IMG/VR virus record: IMGVR_UViG_3300022188_000026
Coordinates: 1 to 37,795 of that record
DNA from: a virus
Direction: 5' to 3' (one strand)
Length of the DNA stretch: 37,795 nucleotides
Shown here: positions 31,535 through 37,795 of the stretch, piece by piece
Numbering within the stretch: position 1 is the first letter of the stretch
Layout of the letters: every line of letters begins with the position of its first letter
Position numbers and translations under genes: made by a program
The notes under the pieces: model-generated
Database searches by the model: none
Told to the model about the DNA's origin: nothing
The model's input: only the letters and a program-made list of their open reading frames with translations

Positions 31535-33503
31535 ACAAATAAGTCAAAAGCCTATAAGTGTAACACAGCAGCCTAAACCTTTGCAGGTTTTAAGTATAAC
31601 TGACTTCAGTAAAGGGTTGAATACTTTTTTGGACCCTGGTGCACTTTCACCTCATGAACTTTCAGAGTGCTTAAATTACTATATTAAGGATGGAACCTTA
31701 AAGCCAAGGCCAGGGCTTACTAAATTTTCAACATCAGCAGTTATAGGAGATTTTTATGACTTAGAGCCTTTTGTTATTTCAGGTGAAAAGTTTTTAATTG
31801 TTAGTACTTCAACTGGCCAGTTGTATAAAATAGCTATGAATGGAACAGTGACTTTAATTAAAGATCTAACAGGTCCGGCTAAGTTATTTACTTATAGTGG
31901 GCAATGTGTTGTATGTGATGGGTCTTTTATTAAAGTTATTGACAAGGATGGGAATTTGGTACTTGCTTACGATGCAGGTACAAAAAATACTTTATATAAC
32001 ACTTTAGATGAATTACAGGAATCAAGTGTTAAGGTATATGGGGACAAAGAATACGGAGTAGCATTTACTTGTCCGGCGTTAGAAAGTAGCTTTAAGTTAC
32101 CTTTCTTTAGTGTTGAAGTTCCTATGAGAATAGTAGGAGCTCCTACCGGCGAAATTACAGCTAAACTTTATGATAGCACTCATAATCTTTTAAAAAGTTC
32201 AGCAGCAATAGCTGTAGCTTCTTTATCTTTTGACTATTTGAATTATACTTTTCTATTTGATATTGATAATAATGATCAAAGTTGGTGGATGGAAAGCGGA
32301 GCGGATTATGAGGTTTTAATCAAATGTACAGGTGGAGGGGCTTCTGACTATATAGAAATCCCTACTTGTTATAAAACAGATGGAGTATCTTTTGATGGGT
32401 CATCTTGGTCAACTGGAGATAGTCTTAATGTGAGACTTGCTCCAAATGCACCTCCTAAAGCCTCAACTGGACATGCATTAGTCAGGCCGTTTTTTGCTGG
32501 GGATCCAGATAATGTAAATTACCTTTGGTTCGGCAATCTTTCAGTTTATGACTTTTCTACTGATAACGGTGGTGGTTGGATAGATTTTACCGGTATAAGC
32601 TCTGCAAGTTTTGAAATGGGTGAACTTGGATCATTATTTGGAAATTTATTTATATTTGGCACTGAAAGGTCTGAATTTTTATATGAACTTACTGGTCAGA
32701 AAGTTGAAGATTTTACTTTAAAAAAACTTAAAAAAGAAACTTCTGCTGACCTTAGAAATGTTTTAAGTTTACCTAATAATCTTTGGTATAATAATCGAGC
32801 TGGCCTGCATAAAGTTCGAGGTGTTACAGAATATGGAGATTTACGACTTAATTCAGCAGCTAGGCAAATATACAATATTTATTATAATAATTCAGATAAA
32901 GAAACTTTTATAGGCTTTGACAATAATAATGATCTTCTTTACTTACAGTTTAAAGAGTTAGAAGAAACTTATGTTTGTCATTTAGGTGAACCTGGAAACC
33001 CTTGGACAAAGTATAAATTTAAGAGTGAGCCCCAGTTATTTAAAAATGGCTTTACAGAGTTTTATATAGGGTTAGATGATGGGTATTTATATAAACTTGA
33101 TAATTCAGTTTTACAGGATGACTTTACAGATTATGACTTTACTTGGGCCTCAGCGTTTGTACGATTTCCTTTTTCATATGTTGATATAAAATTAATACAA
33201 ACATTAGCTTCAGCAAAAGGTGGTTTATATAATAAGTTACAGATATTTACTGAGCTAGATTATACTGATTATGTACAAGAGTTAACTGTGAGTTTACCTC
33301 AGTCAGGAATCCTAGTTACAAATGCCACAAATTTACTTTCATACGCTGAGATACCTATCTCTGGCCAGTCAAATATTTCAGTTTTTCCCGTAAATATAAG
33401 GTGTTCAAGTATAATGTTAAAATCTCAAAAATGTTATAGTCTTCAAAAAGATGGAATAAGTTTGAAAGGTTTTAATCTTCAATTTAAAGGACTGGAAATG
33501 TAA
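31527..33503 (+). CDS. Tail/connector beta-rich protein (probable tail stabilisation or nozzle)
   Basis: Encodes 658 aa, dominated by beta strands. The opening LSITDFSKGLNTFLDPGALSPHELSECLNYYIKDGTLKPRPGLTKF is the usual start of podoviral tubular/nozzle-like tail proteins, and the repeating strand segments suggest a beta-propeller body. It probably forms the short tail below the adaptor. Starts inside the adaptor stop and ends as TAATG with the tailspike start. Confidence 0.72.
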   Translation: MFKQISQKPISVTQQPKPLQVLSITDFSKGLNTFLDPGALSPHELSECLNYYIKDGTLKPRPGLTKFSTSAVIGDFYDLEPFVISGEKFLIVSTSTGQLYKIAMNGTVTLIKDLTGPAKLFTYSGQCVVCDGSFIKVIDKDGNLVLAYDAGTKNTLYNTLDELQESSVKVYGDKEYGVAFTCPALESSFKLPFFSVEVPMRIVGAPTGEITAKLYDSTHNLLKSSAAIAVASLSFDYLNYTFLFDIDNNDQSWWMESGADYEVLIKCTGGGASDYIEIPTCYKTDGVSFDGSSWSTGDSLNVRLAPNAPPKASTGHALVRPFFAGDPDNVNYLWFGNLSVYDFSTDNGGGWIDFTGISSASFEMGELGSLFGNLFIFGTERSEFLYELTGQKVEDFTLKKLKKETSADLRNVLSLPNNLWYNNRAGLHKVRGVTEYGDLRLNSAARQIYNIYYNNSDKETFIGFDNNNDLLYLQFKELEETYVCHLGEPGNPWTKYKFKSEPQLFKNGFTEFYIGLDDGYLYKLDNSVLQDDFTDYDFTWASAFVRFPFSYVDIKLIQTLASAKGGLYNKLQIFTELDYTDYVQELTVSLPQSGILVTNATNLLSYAEIPISGQSNISVFPVNIRCSSIMLKSQKCYSLQKDGISLKGFNLQFKGLEM

Positions 33504-36076
33504 TGGCTAAAGAAAATTATGACGCAACAGGTCTTACTATAAAAGACGCAATACAAGTATTGTTAGACAATGATCTTACTGAGCTTTTTAATACTATGGA
33601 TGAAGTGATTGCAGCGAGATGTGGTGAGGCTACATTACAAGATAAAGAGTTAATTCAGGATACTGCAGCTCAAACAGTTATAGATGAAGTTGAGGCAGCA
33701 AGAGGTGGTGAGGTTTCATTACAGGCTAAAGAGCTAGCACAGGATACAGCAACCCAAACAATTGTAGAGGAGGTTGAAACAGCAAGAGACGGAGAGCCAA
33801 CTTTACTTGAAAAGGAGCAGGCTCAGGATACTGCAATTCAAATAGTTGCGGAAGAGGTTGGAACAGCAAGAGATGGGAAGTCAACTTTACTAGAGAAAGA
33901 GCAAGCTCAAGATACTGCAACTCAAATAGTTGTAAATGAAGTAGAAGAAGCTAGAGATGGGAGGGTTTCATTACTAGAAAAGGAACAGGCTCAGGATAAT
34001 GAAGTAGTGGCTTTAAAATCACAAGTTTCTATTGGTGAAAAAAATAATTATTATTTTCCAGATCCTCTTGAAGCAGACCAGGGAGTTAATGGTAATGGTT
34101 TTACTATTAAAGATTGTATTGATGCAGTAGGCAGTAAAAGAGCAACGATTTTTCTAAAGCATAATTCTATAGCAGATACAACTGTTTATACTGTATCAAC
34201 AGATTTAACTATCCCAGAAAATATATGTTTTATGATTGAAAATGGGGCTATTGTATCTGTTGATGATGGAAAAGTTTTAACTATTAATGGGGCTTTTGAA
34301 GCTGGACTTTATCAGGTGTTTAGTGAGGAGGGGAATGTAAATTTAGAAAAAGCTCAAATTAATTATATTATAGCAGAATGGTATGGGACAGGGACTACAG
34401 ATGATAGTATTGTACTTAAAAAGGTAATCGAAAATAGTATTCTTTATAATATACCCTGTAAGTTGACACGACAATCTTATACAATATTATCCCCAGTTAT
34501 TATATCTCATACAAATACCAATGTAAACGCACCAATAATCATAGGCAAAGGGAATGGCGGTCCAGGGGCTGCAACTGGACAAACAACAATATATTTTTCA
34601 TCTGCTGTTAATGGCATAGCGGCTATATCATTCAGTAGTACAGATAATTCTATGAGAGGCCTAAAATTCAAAAATATATCTATTAGAAAAACTGGAACTG
34701 GAACTGGAACTGGTCAAACCGGCCTTCTTTTAGACCAAATGCACTCTTTTAATTTAACTAATGTAAAAGTAGGTGGATTTTATGATGTTGATGACACTGG
34801 AATAGAAATTTCAAATTGTTGGGAAGGGTCTCTTAATTATTGTTATGCTCCTTTTAACAGAACAGGATTAAAATTTACGCCTGTTTCCACGGTAATTAAT
34901 ATAGTTGGAGGAAGTTTTAAAGCTTGTGATGTTGGCATTCTTTTTACAGGAGGACTTAGTGTAAATATATCTATCCAAGAAATTAACTTAGAATCATGTA
35001 CTACTACAGGAATAAAGGTAGATTCACAATTAACACTTTTGAGCTTACAAAATGTTCATCTTGAAGATTCAAAACTTCCATTAGACTTAAAGGGAGTGAA
35101 TCAGGCCACATTACATGGTTTTTTTAGTTTGAATTCTGAAGCCTTAAATACTGATCCTATTTGTAAAATTGAAGATTGTAAAGGAATTGAACTTAGTGGT
35201 TATGTTTATTCAGCTAATAGTTATATTTATCAGGTTATTGGTAATAATAATTCTAATTTTAGCATAGGTGATATTGGAGATAATCTCCAATATATGAAAT
35301 TACAAATATCTCCTGGTAACCCTTGGAAAAATTCAGAACAGTTAATCGGGTATAAAGGGAATCTGACTGTTAATGCAGACCCTTTTATGATGATGCCGCA
35401 ACTTGGTGAAAGTTACAGAACTCCCACAACGTATCCTATTGGTGTTCGTTCTTTCAATAATCCTGGGATGACAAGAGAATGGACAACAGTAGATGCTTAT
35501 GTTACAGATAAGTATGTATGGCATATAACAACTAATGCTAATGGGTTTTATTTTGCTGGGTATGAAATTCCTGTAGTACCAGGACAACTTTTTAAAGTTT
35601 GCACAATAGCTAAAGGTTCATCAGGTAGTACTTTTCGAGTCCAAACATCCACAGGGAATTTACTTGCTCAGCTTAGCCTTGATAGTACTTGGTCTGAAAA
35701 AACATTGGTATTTACTGTACCAGATGAAATCACATTTATCCGAGTTGGGTGGGCGGTAACAGATTCTGGGGATAATAAAGATATCTGGGTGCATTCAATG
35801 CATATACAATATGGTATAGACTATAAACCTGCTATCCCAAATCCTTTAGATGTTATTCGTAAATATTCCAGAAAATTAACTAATGTTGGGACTACAGGTG
35901 TTACAATAAATCTGCCAATAAATAACAGTAATTATCTTATAGCAGCTACACCAGAAAGGGCAACTAATTGTTGGGTAGAGCGAAATGATACAATAATTGT
36001 AGTAAAAACAGATGATACTGGAGACAGTGATGTTGTAAATGTAATTATTCTTCCTTTATCAGAAATATCTTATTAA
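33503..36076 (+). CDS. Tailspike/tail fibre with coiled-coil stalk and beta-helix
   Basis: Encodes 857 aa. Residues ~43-170 hold five 28-residue repeats (ARDGE-x-x-LLEKEQAQDTATQ), 28 being four heptads, so a trimeric coiled-coil stalk is likely. Then a tailspike-type domain (ATIFLKHNSIADTTVYTVSTD onward, AEWYGTGTTDDSIVL) and a parallel beta-helix (repeating LxxVxLxx turns to ~580), then a beta-sandwich that may bind sugar. It should recognise and perhaps cut a host surface glycan. The gene lacks CTGGCCAG altogether, suggesting a separate origin. No catalytic residues can be named. Confidence 0.85.
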   Translation: MAKENYDATGLTIKDAIQVLLDNDLTELFNTMDEVIAARCGEATLQDKELIQDTAAQTVIDEVEAARGGEVSLQAKELAQDTATQTIVEEVETARDGEPTLLEKEQAQDTAIQIVAEEVGTARDGKSTLLEKEQAQDTATQIVVNEVEEARDGRVSLLEKEQAQDNEVVALKSQVSIGEKNNYYFPDPLEADQGVNGNGFTIKDCIDAVGSKRATIFLKHNSIADTTVYTVSTDLTIPENICFMIENGAIVSVDDGKVLTINGAFEAGLYQVFSEEGNVNLEKAQINYIIAEWYGTGTTDDSIVLKKVIENSILYNIPCKLTRQSYTILSPVIISHTNTNVNAPIIIGKGNGGPGAATGQTTIYFSSAVNGIAAISFSSTDNSMRGLKFKNISIRKTGTGTGTGQTGLLLDQMHSFNLTNVKVGGFYDVDDTGIEISNCWEGSLNYCYAPFNRTGLKFTPVSTVINIVGGSFKACDVGILFTGGLSVNISIQEINLESCTTTGIKVDSQLTLLSLQNVHLEDSKLPLDLKGVNQATLHGFFSLNSEALNTDPICKIEDCKGIELSGYVYSANSYIYQVIGNNNSNFSIGDIGDNLQYMKLQISPGNPWKNSEQLIGYKGNLTVNADPFMMMPQLGESYRTPTTYPIGVRSFNNPGMTREWTTVDAYVTDKYVWHITTNANGFYFAGYEIPVVPGQLFKVCTIAKGSSGSTFRVQTSTGNLLAQLSLDSTWSEKTLVFTVPDEITFIRVGWAVTDSGDNKDIWVHSMHIQYGIDYKPAIPNPLDVIRKYSRKLTNVGTTGVTINLPINNSNYLIAATPERATNCWVERNDTIIVVKTDDTGDSDVVNVIILPLSEISY

Positions 36077-36130
36077 TAAAAAACTAAAATTAATTATTTA
36101 AATTAAATTTATGGTATAAAGGGGAGGCAT

Positions 36131-36226
36131 ATGAATAATAAGCAATGGGTTGCTTTAAGTGTTGCTACCTATTATACTTGGTTTAATCTTTATGTACTCA
36201 GATGTACAAATATTAAAAATTATTAA
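36131..36226 (+). CDS. 31-aa mini-ORF, possibly a frameshifted membrane protein
   Basis: An ATG at 36131 with GGGGAGG 5 bp upstream encodes 31 aa (MNNKQWVALSVATYYTWF...). From about 36156 the +1 frame (VLLPIILGLIFMYSDV, then IKANIINVANIK, stop at 36281) looks like a proper membrane span, so the original product may have been MNNKQWVAL joined to that segment, with one base lost or gained. Either a decayed gene, a sequence error, or a real mini-ORF. The rest of 36077-36306 is plain AT-rich spacer. Confidence 0.35.
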   Translation: MNNKQWVALSVATYYTWFNLYVLRCTNIKNY

Positions 36227-36306
36227 AGCAAATATAATAAATGTAGCAAATATTAAGTTGTGCTTTGCTAAAAATACTTGACAAAATATAATGAGGTAAA
36301 AATAAA

Positions 36307-36975
36307 ATGGCTTTTAATCCATCAGATTATGGTTGGACAGACCAAGATGTACTTAATTCCTTTGTAAATGACCCAGAAGGCCTAGCACAGTATGCAAAAG
36401 AAAATAATATATCAGCAAATGATTTAGCTGACTGGGCAAATACAGTAGAAGGAACTACTAGAGACTGGACAGCTGATAAAATTAATCAACTTTATGGGAT
36501 TAATTATGCTCCTGTTTCAACAAGAGGGCCTATACAATTATACCAGCCTAATACTTATCCATCCTCATATACAGGCATAGATAAACAGTATCTCGATCAG
36601 ATAATGCAAGCAGTAATACCTGAATTTAAGAAGTCTATTACAGGCCTAAATTCAAATATATCAAAATACTTTGATGAGGCAAAGAATTACAATACAAAAC
36701 AAGGAACTGATTTATTACAAGGTATTTTACAGCAACAGGTTAATTCACTGGCCAGTAGGAATATGTTAAACAGTAGTGTTGCTTCTACTGCTCTTGGGAA
36801 TGCCACAGGTGAAGTTTTAAAGAATATCAATAATCAGAATATGCAACTTGGAATGCAAGAAGCTAAAGCTAAGACAGATTTGCCTTCAGCTTTAGGCCAG
36901 TTGTTACAGTATGGTAAAGTATCTACTTGGTCAGATCCAAGTGTACCCTTAAGAAATTTATTATCTTTATTTTAG
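36307..36975 (+). CDS. Virion-region protein, unknown
   Basis: Encodes 222 aa with GAGGT 9 bp upstream. The first ~75 residues hold helical Asn/Asp-rich segments (NPSDYGWTDQDVL, ENNISANDLADWANTV), then a Pro/Tyr-rich linker and a Gln/Asn-rich helical half (QGILQQQVNSLASRNMLNSSVASTALGNATG) of the kind seen in podoviral ejection and virion proteins. No family named. It lies after the tailspike and shares the composition of the left-end virion proteins. Confidence 0.7.
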   Translation: MAFNPSDYGWTDQDVLNSFVNDPEGLAQYAKENNISANDLADWANTVEGTTRDWTADKINQLYGINYAPVSTRGPIQLYQPNTYPSSYTGIDKQYLDQIMQAVIPEFKKSITGLNSNISKYFDEAKNYNTKQGTDLLQGILQQQVNSLASRNMLNSSVASTALGNATGEVLKNINNQNMQLGMQEAKAKTDLPSALGQLLQYGKVSTWSDPSVPLRNLLSLF

Positions 36976-36985
36976 GAGATTTATA

Positions 36986-37318
36986 ATGAGAGCTATACCA
37001 AGAGACGGACAAGGAAATCTTATACAGGGCTCAGGGTCCCAGATAAAAACTTTCTGGGAGCCTACTACAGGTGGCTGGGATGCAGTTATGTTACCTCCTG
37101 GCCAAGATTGTAAAGTTATAAAAATTAACGTACATGATGGAATAGAGGGCTATAGTCATTCAAGTTCTCAGGAATTTATGTACTCTTCAGAAAGTGATGG
37201 TTCTTACTGGGATTGGGCTTTAGATGGTATAATTATAAATACTGCAAAAAGCTCTGGGATAATCTGTTATGTTAAAGCACCAGCAGGTAATCAAATTGCT
37301 ATTACTCTTTTAGCTTAA
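36986..37318 (+). CDS. Small beta-rich protein, unknown
   Basis: Encodes 110 aa preceded by TAGGAG. Gly/Ser-rich beta-strand pattern (AVMLPPGQDCKVIKINVHDG, GIICYVKAPAGNQIAITLLA) reminiscent of phage tail-tip or decoration domains; no family recognised. Confidence 0.6.
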   Translation: MRAIPRDGQGNLIQGSGSQIKTFWEPTTGGWDAVMLPPGQDCKVIKINVHDGIEGYSHSSSQEFMYSSESDGSYWDWALDGIIINTAKSSGIICYVKAPAGNQIAITLLA

Positions 37319-37327
37319 GAGATTATT

Positions 37328-37795
37328 ATGATACAAATATCAAATCAAAACTTAGCTTTAGGTAAGCCTTTAGGCATCCAAATTAAACACAGAAATAGGT
37401 ATAAATTCTGCTCCTACACCACAAACACAGCTTCACAATCAGCAGATATAAAGTTATCCCTGCCCGCCAATAAGAAAATTACTATCTTTTGGGGTGATGG
37501 TGAATCTACTGTTATCACAGGTGAAGTTACCGAAACAATATATTCTCATACCTACGCAGATGTTGGAACTTATAATCTTACAGTTTCAGGGGATTATAAT
37601 GATATTACGTATTTAAACTTTTATGGTGATGGGAGTTATGGTGGAGATATAAAGTATATGCCTGATAATTTAACTGTTTTTAATTGTAGTGGAAATAATA
37701 TAATATCAGGAGATATTCAATATTTGCCTGTTGGTTTAACTTATTTTTATGTTAGAGGAAATAATATAATATCAGGAGATATTCAATATTTGCCT
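37328..37795 (+). CDS. PKD-like plus leucine-rich-repeat protein, 3' truncated
   Basis: Open from ATG 37328 to the window edge (156 codons, no stop). After an N-terminal beta segment (~1-45) comes a PKD-like domain (KITIFWGDGESTV...YSHTYADVGTYNLTVSG, ~50-90). From ~95 on come LRR-like turns of 22 residues: GNNIISGDIQYLP appears twice, encoded by identical 39-bp DNA. The architecture suits a host-binding surface protein. The ribosome site is weak (AAGAGA). Confidence 0.75.
   Translation, partial: MIQISNQNLALGKPLGIQIKHRNRYKFCSYTTNTASQSADIKLSLPANKKITIFWGDGESTVITGEVTETIYSHTYADVGTYNLTVSGDYNDITYLNFYGDGSYGGDIKYMPDNLTVFNCSGNNIISGDIQYLPVGLTYFYVRGNNIISGDIQYLP
37691..37795 (+). repeat. 39-bp perfect direct repeat, 66-bp period
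   Basis: Positions 37691-37729 and 37757-37795 are identical, 66 bp apart, encoding successive LRR turns. The second copy ends exactly at the window edge, so the array probably continues. Confidence 0.9.

Larger units (their letters stand above)
437..36756. repeat. Dispersed palindrome ACTGGCCAGT, 36 cores
   Basis: Exact CTGGCCAG begins at 438, 1455, 2667, 3487, 4362, 4824, 5875, 6628, 8306, 8967, 9831, 10948, 11554, 12171, 13259, 13281, 14630, 15996, 17116, 19177, 20203, 20467, 21108, 21836, 23050, 24604, 24676, 25491, 26937, 27245, 28369, 29218, 31354, 31813, 33361 and 36748. Nineteen are the full ACTGGCCAGT. Copies occur in both operons, in three reading frames (LAS, TGQ, HWPV) and in non-coding DNA. 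Counted by eye. Confidence 0.93.

Noticed and set aside
36268-36290. TTGACA followed by TATAAT before the 36307 gene as a promoter
   Set aside because: The boxes are only about 3 bp apart, far from the needed 16-18 bp.
437-36756. Over-represented palindrome as a codon-usage or peptide-repeat artefact
   Set aside because: It appears in three different frames, on both strands and in non-coding DNA, and neighbours of the core do not share longer sequence.

Overview
The window looks like most of the genome of a tailed phage with a short-tail (podovirus-like) virion. The signs are a terminase pair, a 702-aa portal, a Glu/Gln-rich scaffold, an N4-gp56-type major capsid protein, head-to-tail proteins with no tape measure, sheath or tube genes, a beta-helix tailspike, and a giant 1617-aa protein of the kind podoviruses eject with their DNA. 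The DNA is AT-rich (about 36% GC by eye) and most genes have a strong AAGGAGG-type ribosome site. The PrimPol-VirE / DUF2800 / DUF2815 / family A polymerase / VRR-NUC / SNF2 cassette is common in phages of anaerobic Bacillota, so such a host is possible but unproven. I see no integrase and no tRNA, and no endolysin that I can recognise.

Layout. 1-7939 (+): end of the virion region (three large structural or ejection proteins), small membrane or accessory genes and a Tad2-type anti-Thoeris protein. 7978-8017: hairpin between convergent operons. 8059-22154 (-): the replication and nucleotide operons, read right to left: coiled-coil and small HTH proteins, primase-helicase, a cytosine-methyltransferase-like protein, small Zn proteins, DUF2800, a wHTH protein, DUF6378, ThyX, a dUTPase/MazG-like protein, DUF2815, DNA polymerase, VRR-NUC, ATP-dependent ligase, SNF2 helicase, dCMP deaminase and a small membrane protein. 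22155-23512: 1.36 kb of non-coding, repeat-rich DNA, the best origin/control candidate. 23513-23863 (+): a wHTH regulator with its own promoter and terminator. 23917-24240: a second control region with 19-bp repeats, a perfect 26-bp inverted repeat and a promoter whose start would fall on the terminase small-subunit ATG. 24241-37795 (+): packaging, head, connector, tailspike and receptor-type genes, running off the right edge. Gene order suggests the right edge leads back to the left edge on a circularly permuted or circular molecule.

How it works together. dCMP deaminase, the dUTPase/MazG-like enzyme and ThyX would feed dTMP synthesis. PrimPol-helicase, polymerase, DUF2815 SSB-like protein, ligase, SNF2 and nucleases form a nearly self-contained replisome. 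Tad2 would protect against Thoeris immunity.

The strongest unexplained signal is a palindrome, ACTGGCCAGT (core CTGGCCAG). I count 36 exact cores spread over the window, in genes on both strands, in all three reading frames and in non-coding DNA, where a random AT-rich sequence of this length should hold about 0.1. Two copies sit 22 bp apart just before the DNA polymerase gene, and one full copy plus a one-base variant bracket a repeat array in the putative origin region. This looks like selection on DNA itself and is the best candidate for an undescribed system here.
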